A DNA stretch of 64,000 bases from Ailanthus altissimus (GCA_946807835.1 OX327697.1:22950001-23014000); one strand, 5' to 3'. Shown: positions 24,056-36,119, counted from the stretch's first letter. The notes: generated by a model from the letters alone, not told the origin. Numbers and translations are program-made.

Positions 24056-24933
24056 AGAGATTATTTTAAATATTTTTGTTCTAATTTCATTAATACTCAT
24101 AATATTAAAAAATTAACAGTAATGTTTAGATATTAAAAAACATTTCATTAAATTTAATGAAAAGAGGTATTAAAGTTATTTTAACATTTAAATTTTAAAT
24201 AAATATTTTAAAAATATTAAATTTTAAAAACTCTAATTTTTTCTTTTTCTTCTTTACTTTATCAGATTTTACAAATTTTAACACTCTCAAACAACAAGTC
24301 TGCAGCAGCCACAAAAGCACCTTTGTCGACGAAAATAATCTCCCAAAAATCCTTAAAGTTCTACCAACCGCCCTACACCTTAAAAACTAGATCTTCTTCG
24401 GAGAGGGGCCAAAGCCCTATATCTGATGGACAACAACCCTATCTTTCTTTTTGTTATGTATTTTCTCTGTTTTATTATTTATTTATTCTTGTTTCTTTTT
24501 TCATTTTTCGACGAACAAACGGAGCACAACCACCACCCCTTCAGCCTTAGGCTTTCCAGCTAGAAGCATTTCAGTTTTTTGCCTTCTGCGTGACCTTTGT
24601 GGCCTGCAGACGAGACCGCTAGTCGTTGAACATGGATTTTCGGCCACCAACATTGTTGGACATCCATCCATATAACAAACTTTTGGCATTCATCACTAGT
24701 GGCCACCGTCTCTACCGTCGGGTAATAGCTAATGTCAACAGAGCACGACTCGCTCATCGGCAGCAGCTCAACCTCTTCTTCAGTTAGGACATTTTTTTTC
24801 GGTGACTCACCAGCCTTGAACGGGCCTTTCTTTGGATAAATCTTTATCTTGATATTGGCTTTGTTTAGGATTTAATGGTAGTGCTAGATTAACATTGTGG
24901 TGTGCTGTATTAACTTCATGTGTTAGAAAAATT

Positions 24934-25180
24934 TGTCCCTTATGTGAGAGGGTTTTTTTGTCCCTCTTGCATGAGGGTAGTCTATTCCCTCCTATGTGAG
25001 GGTTGATTGTTCTTCTTACAAGAGGGTAGGTGATCTTTTTTATGAGGGTAGGTTTTTCCCTTTTACGAGAGGGCAGATATTCCCTTCTACGACATGGTAG
25101 ATCTCCCTATTTAGGGTTAGTAGTTCCCATTAAGGGATTGATATGTTCTTTCTATAGGAGAGTAGTAGGTTTAGACGGGG
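24934..25180. repeat. Degenerate array of about nine short hairpin units, period about 24 bp
   Basis: Successive units have CCCT, six to eight variable bases, then AGGG, joined by TTTT or TAGT spacers: CCCTTATGTGAGAGGG, CCCTCTTGCATGAGGG, CCCTCCTATGTGAGGG, CCCTTTTACGAGAGGG and so on. Each unit can fold into a small hairpin. Later units are more decayed. Confidence 0.75.
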
Positions 25181-26410
25181 CATAATAGATCTATCTTATC
25201 CCTGTGTAGCATCCCGATAATTTTTTAATTTTATATCAAAAAGCCTACATTGTAATATTAATGATTTTATCAATGATATTATAGCTGAACTTTAAAAAAC
25301 AAAATACTCTCAAACAACTCCTCTTAGCCACTTTCAAGCATTACTAACCATCACCATCACAACCACTGCCTCTACCACTGTTAAGGCTCGCTGCAGTAAC
25401 CCTACTTTACTCTCAAAATACTCATTTCATCTCTTTCTCTAATAGCGACTATTTTAACTCCTTTGCTCTTTGCTCTCCTCACCATCTCTCTTCTCTTAAT
25501 CTCCAAATCCATCGCTGTCACCGAGATTGAATCACTCTTTGTCGCCACTCTGTTGCTGCAACAAATCTTACATTCATCATTGAACTTTCATGTATAGTCA
25601 TTCTTCTTGAACGCAGATCTGCTTGCGTTGATCCTCTCACACCTGGCTTCAACGAGCTCCCAATGACCGCTTTATCACTTTCCTCTAACATTGCCATCAT
25701 AGTGTGGTTCGACCTGTTCATCATCGCAATGTCATCTGCGTGATCATCCATGACATCCAAGGCTACATCTTGCCTAAGCCCCGACCCAAATCTAGAAGTT
25801 ATAACTTTTTCCAAACAACATCTAAAACCACCAAAACGACCCAAATCTTGCTACCTTACCTTACTTTCTTTCCTCATTTTTGCTTTATTTATTTTAATCC
25901 AATTAATAAATCTTATTTATAAATTACAAAACCTCATTATCAAAATCCTTACAAAGTTCAGATGCTTTCATTTTGAGGCCTATTCTATTTACACTATTGA
26001 TTTGATTTTCATTAATTTTACAATCTGGCTCCCTCTCTATTTTCAAACACTAACCCCCTTCCCAACTCTTTGAATTTCCAATTAAGTCTTTAATAATCGC
26101 CATCTAATATTTTGATAATTTCTATTTTTCAGATCAAAGTTTTTTTTTAAAGAAGAAGAAGAAGATAAAAGAGATTTCAGAAGATTAATTGTATTTTTTT
26201 TTTTGGATTAATATTGGGGAGTGGTTGATGTTAAACAATAGATTTTGTGATGATTTATTATTAACCAATTATTAATATTAATAATTTAAAGAAAACAAAA
26301 AAGTTATCATGTAAAAGGGTATGATTGTTAAGTTAACTTTATTATTAGAGGCAATTGAGTCATTTCATGTGTTCTGACATAAAATTTATAATGTTTGATA
26401 AAAGATTCCT

Positions 26411-26530
26411 TAACAACTGGGCATTATTGATAATTTTTCAAGTATATGGGTAACAACTGGACATTATTGATAATTTCTCAAACATATGAGTAACAATCGG
26501 GCATTATTAATAATTTCTCAAGCATATGGG
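26411..26530. repeat. Three tandem 40-bp units in the right terminal repeat
   Basis: Units at 26411-26450, 26451-26490 and 26491-26530 each start TAACAA and contain GCATTATTGATAATTT or a close variant. The 14390-15715 element has one copy at the corresponding place, so this is local amplification in one terminus. Confidence 0.88.
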
Positions 26531-26576
26531 TATTATTGAAATTACGCCTTACCTTAAAGTATTCAAACTAATATCC

Positions 26577-27261
26577 TTATAATATATAATATATTTAAAT
26601 TTTTAGGTTACAAATTTCTTTTTCTCCATTTTCTTCTTATTTTTAATTTGTCATAGGATTTCCTGCCACTATAGATAATGTTGGCCATATAATCTTAATT
26701 ATCTCTTTTGATTTAAAGAGAATTACTTCAAAGAAAATTATTGTAAAGCCTTCGCAAACACTACACAAAAATAGTTCCCTTTTATTGGTTCCTTCCATAT
26801 AAAAGATTGAGACTTTAAAATTACATTTATTACAAAATAATTATGCAATAAATTTAATATTTTATCAAACACTTTAACTATTATAATATAAAATGATGTT
26901 TATCACAGCTAGGCATGTGATATCTAAAAGCATTTATAATTGATTTAAACATAAACATTTGAATGGTTTTGCATATAAAATTTTCATTATCAATTTCATT
27001 TATAGAATAAATAGATAATTTTTTAATAAACCCTCTTAAGTAATTAGTAAAGTGATTATATTTTTCTAAAAAAGAAACTGTAGAGCAAAGAAATTCGCAC
27101 ATTAAAACCAAAATTTACAAGTTTTAAATTTAGAGATTGTACAACCCATCGAAATAATGGAGCTAGCATAAGAAACTACCCAAACCCGACAGAAAAAGCC
27201 CTCCAATTGAGCATATATATAAATATTTTTTGCTTTTTTAAATCCTAAGCATTAATTTATA
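26577..27261. other. Intergenic DNA, no gene seen
   Basis: AT-rich spacer between two Mutator-like elements; nothing recognisable on either strand. Confidence 0.5.
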
Positions 27262-27434
27262 GGAAAAGGATAATTACACCCTTATAATTTGATCAAATGG
27301 ATAAGTTAGTCACTATATTTTTAAAAATACTCAAAAATACCCCTCTATTAGTAATTAATGCCTGTTTGAATGGCCATAAAGGTACATTTGTACATTGACC
27401 ATCACCTTAAGTCCAAGAATAAAGGGATAAAAAT

Positions 27435-27450
27435 ACACACACACACACAC
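27435..27450. repeat. (AC)8 microsatellite
   Basis: Sixteen bases of perfect AC repeat inside the left terminal repeat of the Mutator-like element. Confidence 0.95.
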
Positions 27451-27978
27451 ATTCGATGGGACTCAAAGCCTAGAGTTTTGATTAGAAGTTAAATGTCTAA
27501 CCCCTTAGGTTACAAGTACTTTGTTAACACTAACTTGATTTATTTTCTATATATTCAATATAATAGCCTGAATAATCACCGACCACTATATCTTTTCCAC
27601 CAAACGACAGCAAGTAAAGGTGCACTGTCACTACTATTGTAGTCGTAGGATATGATGACCCTCCTCCAGTGCTCCATTGACAAAAAATAACCACACCATC
27701 GTGTAGATTTCAAAATTTAGAATTTAATGATATAAATTTTGAGTTCATCTGTCATTGTTGACCACCTAATTCTTTTGTAAATTTAGTTTATTGATTTTTT
27801 TTTATTTTTTAATCTTTTATTTAATTTATTTTTTTTCAAACTCAATATATAAGAAGTAAATAACTTAATGTTAATAAAGTGCCAGTGACCTAATAATTGA
27901 GGTATTTGACTTTTAATAAAAAGTTTGAATTTCTAGTCTTACTAAGTGTGTATTTTTATCTATCCATTTAAAAAAAAG

Positions 27979-28455
27979 ATAAAATAGAATGGACATTAAT
28001 TATTAGCGAGTGGGTGTTTTTAAGTATATTTAAAAATAGGATAATTAACTTGTCTATTTGACAAAGTTATAGGGTATAATTTTTCTTTTTCCTTAATTTA
28101 TTGGAGTCATTCAAGAATGTGTTAATGATAGGAATAAAATATATTGAACATTAGTCGCTAATGGCGAGGTGTTTTTGGGTATTTTATAAAATAAAGTGAT
28201 TAACTTATCTATTTGGTCATATTATAGAGGGTGTAATTGTCATTTTCTATTAGTTTATTCAAGGCATTCAGAAAGTGTTAGGGCAAAAAACCTAGAGGGA
28301 TAAAATAGAATGAACGTTAGTTGCTAATAGCGAAGGTGTTCTTAAGTATTTTAAAAAATAGAGTGATTAACTTGTTTATTTGAACAAATTATGAGCGAGT
28401 AATTATCCTTTTCCCTTAATTTCTTCAAAGTGTAAGGGCAAAAAAAGGTCATATA
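27979..28455. repeat. Tandem triplication of the right transposon terminus plus flank
   Basis: Three direct units begin near 27979, 28134 and 28299. Each has a TAAAAT(A/T)GAATGAACRTTAG-like start, a GATTAACTTRTCTATTTG block and a TTTTCCCTTAATTT end. The copied unit includes both the transposon end and adjacent flank. Confidence 0.75.
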
Positions 28456-28610
28456 GGGAAATATCCAGGCCCATTTTAGTCAATATGCTAACCCTAATGT
28501 TGCAAATACGTAGAATGGAGTTAACGATACCATAAAACAACCATCAACGGTATTTCCCTAAGATTCTAAACAAATTAGATCTTTATTTAGTAGAAAAAAA
28601 AAGATTCTTC

Positions 28611-28827
28611 CATTATAATATATAAATATTTATGTTAATTAAATAGGTGATTTTACCTCTTGTTGCCTTTACTTCTTTTAATCTCTTTTTATTGAGTACT
28701 GTAATCACTCTCCACCATTCACACCCTCTTCAGTCATCTTGTACTCTCTCTCATTCTCTCTTTATAACATCAAACCCATCAACCCAAAACTATTCACCTC
28801 TCTCTCACACACATCTTCTTCTTCACC
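28611..28827 (+). promoter_or_regulatory. Promoter and 5' UTR of the WIP gene
   Basis: TATATAAATA near 28619-28628 is a good TATA box about 200 bp before the start codon. A CT-rich leader (TCTCTCTCATTCTCTC near 28745) precedes an in-context start, ACCATGGCT. Confidence 0.55.
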
Positions 28828-31133
28828 ATGGCTGACCCTTTCTCCTCAAATTTCTTCTCTGGTTTTATCAAGTTCGATAATTCTCTTCATCATCAATACC
28901 CATCTCAAAATAATTACCACCAATTTCCATCTTCACAACCACCCAATCATCACTTTACTCATAACTTATTGTACACAAGCAACTCCACTAACAATTACAA
29001 CCAAAACCAAACTCACCCGTTTTATTCTCAATACCAAACCTCACCTCCTTCTCCTCCTCTCAGAGAAGCCCTACCTCTTCTGAGCTTGAGCCCAGCAAGA
29101 CGTCATGAAAGGGAAGAAGAAGAAGGAGAAAGAGAAGAAGCTGGAGAAGAAGAAGAAGAAGATATTCTTCATCATCATGAACATACTTGCACTGCCATGG
29201 ATGTGGACTACAAGAACAAAGGCAAAGAGGAAAGTTTGTTCTTAAACAGTTCTATTGCTACTACTGCTGCTGATACTGAAGTTGAAACTGTCACTGTTGC
29301 ACTCCACATAGGGTTACCAAGCCCTAGTGCTGCTGAAATAGCTTCTGTTTTATCTTCTTCATCAGAGATTACTGATAAAGATGGAGATGGTGATGATTCT
29401 GGGTACCCCATCAACAGACTCAACAAGGGTCAGTACTGGATCCCTACTCCTTCTCAGATACTAATTGGTCCTACACAGTTCTCTTGCCCTGTTTGTTGCA
29501 AGACCTTCAACAGATACAACAACATGCAGGTCAGTTAAATTTTACTGCATAAATTATAGCTCCAAAATCCCTCCTTCCCTTTTCTTCTCCCCTTGGTCTC
29601 TCTTATATATATATATTCTCCCTTCACTTTTAATATTATTCTAATGAAAGTAAATACTTAAATGTAGAACATCATAACAGACAGTTGTTTCAATCTTATC
29701 TGTGAATTTGTAGCCAGATTTGAACCTTTAACAGTTTCCCTATCTCAAAATCTTGAGAGGAGAAACTATATATATATATATATATATGTTGGTAATTAGC
29801 TTTTATGGATATATAAATATATATATATTTTATCCTTCTTATTTTTTCTTTAATTTTTTTTTTTTTGCATGGTATATGGGTTTGGGGTTTTGTTTCAATC
29901 TTTCTGATCAAACCGAGACCGAGATTAGTACCTTTGCTTTATGTGATTGAACAAGACGGGCAATGTTCCTTTTGCCTTCGGTACTTTGAAGTCTGTGCTC
30001 CACAGATTGGCAGGCTTGTACAACTGAAATTTTGCAGCTTCTTTCAGGGACTCAGACTATCTATCTTAATGAAGGAACAAGTTTATATGTGTATGTTGAG
30101 AGCCTTCACCATTCTGTTACAAAACAGTTTACAATTACAGACTTGAAAATTTGAAAACCCCATACGTCGTATATGATCATCAGCTCTATATCTCTCCTGA
30201 ATCAAGAGTCTCTCTGCGTTCTTTTCTGTCTTCTTTCTCAAGAGACAAAGAAACCTAGAAATTGTTTCCTAAAATTTAAGGTAGAACAAAGAAAACCCTT
30301 TTGGATCACATCAAAAATACCACAGATAAAAACCAGCAATTCCTTTGGAAAGGCCAGTTTTACTAATAAATTTTCAGCTCAGCAAGAAATATAAATTTTA
30401 AGCACCTAATTTGTTTTAGAGAAACCTCCAATAACTTGTGGAAGACCCATGATATAGACTTCATAACAGTACAAGTCAACTTTATCAACTCAATCCAATC
30501 TTCTTTTTCTTTCATTGTTGATTCACGGATCGATAATACTGTGGTAATATAGTATTTTTTTTTAGATAGTGGTATACATAGTTCAAGAGAAAAAGCATCC
30601 ATATTTTGTTCGGATTTAATGAGATTAGATATCACTTTTTCTGTTTCTGGATTTGTTGGTGCCTACTGATTCTTTGAATGACTAAAATGTTGTAGATGCA
30701 TATGTGGGGGCATGGATCTCAGTATAGAAAAGGCCCTGAATCTCTGAGGGGAACTCAACCAACAGGCATGCTTAGGCTTCCTTGCTATTGTTGTGCACCA
30801 GGTTGCAGAAACAACATTGATCACCCAAGAGCAAAACCTCTTAAAGATTTCAGAACCCTGCAAACACATTACAAGAGGAAGCATGGGATTAAGCCTTTCA
30901 TGTGCAGAAAATGCGGCAAGGCATTTGCCGTGAGGGGAGATTGGAGGACTCATGAGAAGAATTGTGGAAAGCTCTGGTACTGTATTTGTGGGTCTGATTT
31001 CAAGCACAAGAGATCTCTTAAAGACCATATAAAGGCTTTTGGAAATGGCCATGCAGCTTATGGCATTGATGGTTTTGAAGAAGAAGATGAACCTGCATCT
31101 GAAGTAGAACAAGATAATGAGTCCACGCAGTGA
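28828..31133 (+). CDS. WIP2: WIP-domain C2H2 zinc-finger transcription factor, closest to WIP2/NTT
   Basis: Nuclear zinc-finger protein of the plant WIP family, whose members act in transmitting-tract, root and vein development. Exons 28828-29529 and 30696-31133 (GT-AG, phase 0) give 379 residues. N-terminal landmarks are [22 protein letters not shown] (about 78-89, EAR-like), an acidic Glu-rich run (95-111) and [14 protein letters not shown] (155-168). The WIP domain starts with [19 protein letters not shown]. Finger 1 uses C220, C223, H236 and H240, split by the intron after Q234. Fingers 2-4 follow in exon 2 and include [12 protein letters not shown] and [10 protein letters not shown]. The name-giving WIP tripeptide is at 204-206. 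The acidic end [12 protein letters not shown] matches the WIP2/4/5 group; the exact paralogue is less sure than the family. No defects are visible. Confidence 0.93.
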
Positions 31134-33651
31134 CATGAATGAAATGGGGTTTTCATTTGTAAGCTTGATCAGTTGGGATTGATATATGCCCAAGCTTTCC
31201 AAGTAAAGAACATATACGTATATATATAAGTATCAAGTTATTTGGAGTCACTTTTCTTCTTTGTTGTATCATTTTTCAGTTCTTGGCTTTAATTTCTTAA
31301 GGTTGTAGGATACTAAACATATCCATGTTAGGCTAAGTTCATGTAAATTCACTTTCCTTTCAACTCATGTTGATGCTTCTTCTCTTGTTCTTATTTGAGC
31401 TTTCCAATTTTATCATCTAATGTGGTGATACAAGGGATTTTCTAAGTAAATGATACAAAAATGGGTTGCCAAACCTACAAGAGGATTATACTAATGAAAT
31501 TCTATGAAGTGGTGATACCAACTAGGTAGCAAACTGTAAAGAAGTTTAATATATTTGCACAAGAGACAAAAGTATGAGAAATTTTTCCTCAAGGACATTT
31601 TTAGATTCAAGCTCTTGATTATTTTCCACATCATAAACATGCATGAATCGATTTCATGATCAGATATGATGCGTATCTTTGCTCAACTAGTCATTGTTCC
31701 TTTCCAAAATGAATGGCTGAAAATATATCGATCGAGGAAGAACATATATATATTTATATATATAGCATGGAAGCTTATGGTGTCTTTTGAAATAAGATCA
31801 ACGCTTCAAACTTTTAGGGGTTATATATAGAGATGTGGGGTTTTGATCATCAGCCTTTTACTTTAATAATTCATTTCTTTTAAGATATCCTCATATGAGT
31901 CTTCACCAATCTTCATATGGGTGGTGAAGAATGAACATAAAGCAAACTCACTGGATAACAGGACAGGAGAGAGAGAGAGATCAGTATATTTTGTTCCAAA
32001 TGTAGTTGAGAGAGGCTTTTCATCCTGCAAATACATCAGCTTTTTATGATGCCCTTTTGCTTTGGTTAGTGGAGAGATATGTTTGCTGATGGATGGAACA
32101 TATACCATTTTAGATTCACTATTAATTAATTGGACAAATTCAAAGCAAATGATTAGCTTTAAGAGAGAGAGAGTGAAAAAAAGAAAAAAAAAAGGTAAAT
32201 ATTATATATACAACAAGATTGAAAGATTGATAGGAGGCATAATAATATTAGTACTAGTTAAGGGATTGAACTGGAATGGATCTCATTGGCAGCATTAGAG
32301 TTTAGAAATAGAAGGAAATGGAGTGAGGGCAAAAAATGGGCAAGGAGCAGGCTAAAAACCGCAACAGTGTGAAGCCCAAGTCCTATTGGTTGGGCAAAAT
32401 TGCAACAGATACTAATGCCTCCTACACTGCAGACACCTCTTCATCTGATGGATAAACTGTAGATTGAAAGGACATTTCAATGAGTCTTTGACCATCTCTC
32501 TCTTTCTCTGTGTCTCTTTTAAAAACAAGCCCTGCAATTGCTATTAGATAGTGTGATGAATGTATATGTGTATGTATGCAAGTTGCTGTTGTGTTCAAGA
32601 ACAATAATGACAAAGGGCATGGGGAATACTATGAGAAAAATTTAATAAAAACAGACAAAATTCTCAGTGAATTTCTTTTAATGAGTCCTCTCTTTTGTTT
32701 TTCACAATATCAACCCATATGACTGACAGTTGAAAGCGTGTTGGGTTACTAATTCCTTTGTATACTGTTCTGCAACATTACATGCAATCCAGATCAGACC
32801 AACAGTAACTAAAAACTACATAAGAAATCAGACTTCACACAAGCATTTATTGACAATCAATATCTTACCCCTTTGTTGGGGCGAGATCAACCCTACAGGA
32901 ATTGACCCTTGAGCCACCTCACTTCTCTCCGTTATATCAATCACCCTTTTGTTTTTTGTTTTTGTTTTTTTCCCTACTCCATTGATTGTATTTGTACACC
33001 ACATAAAGAATAGTCACTTTCTTGAAAAACAATCTGCATATTATAATTATGGTGCAGATGAACGTGTATGATATTTAGTGCGTCTACTTTTGAAATTTTT
33101 TTACAATACCACTTACAAATTTTGTACGTACTAGTTCATGCATGTAGCTACGTGCATTACATTTTGTAAATTGAAAAACTATATATGGATTCGATCTGAT
33201 TAACCAGCAACATCTTTGGCATTTGAGCTCAATAGGAGATCGGGTAACAGTGTAAAAGAACAGACACACATGCAGATTTACAGAAGTGATGATCATTATT
33301 ATTTGTTTAATTTCCTGCCCAACAGTTGAACTCGACCTTCGATACCCTGTTTAAAATCCCAAGTTTCTTTTATTTAATTTTTGTTCTCTCGCTTTATTAT
33401 AATCTATAAACTATTATTTTAATTGGTGCTATAATTTATAGTATGCTTTTTTCTATGACCTTGTCAAGGAGACCAAGCATCCTACATAAGAGAATATGTA
33501 TACAATTTATTATTTTCCCCTGTATTCATATTCCAATACAAAGAGGGGACAACTTTGTCTCCCTTCTATCTCGAATCTCTAACTTTGTTTAATATATTTT
33601 ATGAATATCTTTATCTACATTTTCAATATTACTATTTCAAAAAAAAAAAAT
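31134..33651. other. WIP 3' UTR and downstream intergenic DNA
   Basis: The first 200-300 bases are probably 3' UTR. A 39-codon frame at 32336-32455 (MGKEQAKNRNSVKPKSYW...) lies in a locally GC-richer patch. It matches no family I recognise and may be chance. No other coding signal was found. Confidence 0.4.
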
Positions 33652-33963
33652 TTATATACATTTTCTCTATTATCAAAGAACAAAGATTGAGTTCCAAGGT
33701 TGGTACATGAAAAAAGAACTATGTAACCTAACTTAAAGCAAATCCTTAGTACATGGGATGTGAACTTAAAATTTGTGGTAATAATCAGAAATTAACATAT
33801 TTTATGTATAAAAAATTAATTTATATACATTTTCTCTCTTTTCAAAGTACAAAGATTGTTCCAAGATTGGTACAGAAAAAAAAAACTATGTAATGTAACT
33901 TAAAGCAAATCTTTAGTACATGGGATGTGAACTTAAAATTTGTGGTAATAATCAGAAATTAAA
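33652..33963. repeat. Tandem duplication with 169-bp period
   Basis: 33652-33820 and 33821-33963 share TTATATACATTTTCTCT, ACTATGTAA, a long TACATGGGATGTGAACTTAA block and TGGTAATAATCAGAAATTA. Differences are few, mostly small indels in A-runs. Confidence 0.9.
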
Positions 33964-35098
33964 GTTGATAGATGTGATGATGTCAAAAGCTAGGGCACCC
34001 AAGTCTTTAATTTTTTTTCCCTCTTTTTTGTTAGGAAAAAAAAAGGAAAGAAAAAACACTTGATTTTCAGTGAAATGATGAGGCGACCAAATGCCCTCAT
34101 GTACCCACAAAAATGTGATCATCAAAGTTGATGGACCTAACTATAAAATCGCCAATTTCAGGTAGCTTTGATCCTCGAAGTATATGAGAACTTTGTTTGA
34201 GAGGTCCCAATGAGCAAAAGGAAAAGGGGAAAAGGCAAAAATAATCTTGACCCATAATTACGTACCCTTTGAAAAGAAAATATGTATATAAAATTATACC
34301 AAAACAAAAATCCTTCTTTTGGATTATAATTATATGAGATCTCTTTTTCCCATGATCATTATCTGTGACAATATGCTTTATTTGATCCAATTTTTTCATT
34401 CTTGCTAAAGTTATCTTGCTTTGGTGCATGGAGATTCTCCAAGTTGTATGCAAATATGGGGTATCTTTATGTCGAGAATATTATTATATAGTCATAGAGC
34501 TGAAACTTCAAACTCAAGAAATTGAGCATACTTATTAGAACAAATTGATGGCATATCTAGGTTTTTCTCTCTGCTCAAAGTCAGGAGAAAGTTGTTATTG
34601 ACGTTTGTTGATCTTGATCATGCCAATCAAATCAAATAGGTATAATCTGATGTTTTTCTAAAAAGACCATTTGAAAAATCATGTGTGTACTCGTAGAAGA
34701 TCCTATTGGGTTATTAAAAATTGGAAAAAAAATGAAATAATTATAACTAAATAAAGAACTAAAGCACAAGAAACCCATATCCAAGAGCACTCATTATGGG
34801 AAGTAAACCCACACGAGCAAAGCCTTTGATTATAGAGATTCCTTGTAAATTCCACTTGGTAGCTAGCAGAATTGAACAACAAGAATACCTCTTCATTTTT
34901 TCCAAAACAAAAAGTAAAGGAAAGAGTTCCTTTGTCCTTAATGTGTATATGTTTCAATATATAGAATATTAGTAATACTATCTCTACTAAAAGCGAACAG
35001 TAACTTTTGTTCCATAAAGCATGATCGATGGTATAACGTAAAATAGTTTTAAATCGTTACATAAAAAAAAAGGCTAACGTATGAATGGCATTACATTA
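33964..35098. other. Intergenic DNA, no gene seen
   Basis: AT-rich sequence up to the nested retrotransposon block. Minus-strand frames at 34097-34453 and 34703-34957 have no family motif. Confidence 0.5.
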
Positions 35099-35430
35099 GC
35101 TTCCAGTGATCTATCTATTAATGGGCATTACATTAGCCCTTTATGGGCGGACCTCTCTAGTATGGTCGCCCAAGTTCCAAATTTTTTTAAATTTAATAAT
35201 GATTTTTTAAAATAAATTTTACTCTTTATAATACATATTTTTATGATTTAGATCTCTTAACATTTCAAGTTTGACATTAAAATTCTTATACAATTAAAAT
35301 TTAATTTAATATAATTTTTAATTTTAATATTTAACCTCTCTCACTTTAAATTATAGTTTCACCCCACTGCCATATTCTTAAATAAGAAATATTGATTGCT
35401 TTTTCTATCAAAAAGTAGGACTACACAATA
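35099..35430. repeat. Flanking direct repeat A, left copy, interrupted by a 228-bp insert
   Basis: It matches 59645-59750 in the same orientation: GCTTCCAGTGATCTATCTAT, GGGCATTACATTAGCC, then CATATTCTTAAATAAG and AAGTAGGACTA. The left copy contains about 228 extra AT-rich bases (about 35139-35366) that start CTTTATGGGCGGACC and are absent from the right copy. Confidence 0.8.
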
Positions 35431-35436
35431 TTCTTT

Positions 35437-36088
35437 TATTAGGCCTATTATTAATAGCCCAACTAGCCCGCACTACTTATTAAGAGTTCTTTGTTATTAT
35501 AATGAAATGACTGGCTTTAAAAATGAAAGTAGGCATAGGTCTCTGTTTCATAAAACCCACTTAGATTAAGAGCCTAGGATTTAGATTTTAGGCATATAAC
35601 TAGGTAAATTTGACCAAATGATCCTTGAGTTTCTACAAATGGGTAAGGAGTTTTATGAGAAATTAGGTGCAGATCAAATTATGGTTTTTATTTTTTATTT
35701 AATTATTATTTCTGAGTTTTATTAAGAGAAGGATATAAATTTGTCTTTACTTCTACAAAGTATGTCTAATAATGCATAATTGACCTGTGAATTCATGCAT
35801 ATGTATTTGTATTTGTATTTTGTTTCCTACATTATAAAAAGATATAATTTTTGGTTTGTCATTCATTTAATCATATTCAACCAACTTAATTCACTTGATT
35901 GCATTCATTGCTCTCTTGTTTGTCTTTGTGACACTCCTTACACAACGAGTATCTTCTTTATCAAATAAACATAAACTTGAGTTTTAGAATAATTTTCTTT
36001 ACAAGAGGATAATGCTTTCCTGTAATTTTGAGTAGTTATAAAGGGTGAGAAGGTATTTTCTACGAGGTTCTAACTTCGAGGAATTTCA
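35437..36088 (+). repeat. 5' LTR of the Tat-type element
   Basis: Aligns with 58999-59636 from TATTAGGCCTATTATTAATA onward, including AAATTTGACCAAATGATC, TTCTACAAATGGGTAAGGAG, ACAAAGTATGTCTAATAATG and TTTCTTTACAAGAG. It ends just before the primer site. The terminal TG is degenerate here and kept in the other LTR. Confidence 0.85.
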
Positions 36089-36089
36089 G

Positions 36090-36106
36090 TGGCATTGACT
36101 GTGGGG
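36090..36106 (+). other. Primer-binding site region of the Tat-type element
   Basis: TGGCATTGACTGTGGGG is two bases after the LTR. It resembles the TGGCGCCGTCTGTGGGG block common in plant Ty3-gypsy elements of this group, with CpG-type changes. Confidence 0.7.
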
Positions 36107-36119
36107 AAATCTTAAACGA

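Larger units (their letters stand above)
24056..26576. mobile_element. Probable Mutator-like element related to the 14390-15715 element
   Basis: The right end, read in reverse from 26576, starts GGATATTAGTTTGAATACTT and continues with blocks also seen in the 14390-15715 element: ATGAAATGACTCAATTGCC against ATGAAATAACTCAATTACC, then AAGTTAACTTAACAATCATA against AAATTAACTTGATAATTATA. The left end (about 24060-24130) keeps CTAATTTCATTAATACTC and AAAAAATTAACAGTAATG but is weaker, so its boundary is approximate. The interior is much richer in G and C than the flanks, holds an array of small hairpins and no recognisable transposase; it may be captured host sequence. Confidence 0.5.
27262..28455. 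mobile_element. Mutator-like element with long inverted repeats, right end triplicated
   Basis: The left end starts GGAAAAGGATAATTACACCC (27262) and continues through ATGGATAAGTTAGTCACTA. The inverted counterpart ends CTTTTTCC just before 28093. The inverted similarity extends inward to about 27530 and 27880, so the terminal repeats are some 200-270 bp. TTAATTTAT lies beside both ends, one base off at the left, giving a candidate 9-bp target duplication as expected for Mutator. No transposase was found; the short interior (about 27530-27880) has no recognised gene. Confidence 0.62.

Noticed and set aside
25204..25860. LTR-like start TGTAGCATCCCGATAATTTT and a GC-richer tract that might be a separate retrotransposon LTR
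   Set aside because: No partner LTR, primer site or target duplication was found; it is left as interior of the Mutator-like element.
25704..26073. Overlapping open frames of 72 and 107 codons
   Set aside because: Inside a transposon interior, with low-complexity hydrophobic content and no homology recognised.
27880..27960. tRNA-related segment CCTAATAATTGAGGTATTTGAC
   Set aside because: It is part of the inverted terminal repeat of the Mutator-like element, with a matching inverted copy near 27470-27530, so it needs no SINE explanation.
31863..32108. 81-codon minus-strand frame
   Set aside because: No recognisable domain and no exon-like flanks; treated as chance.
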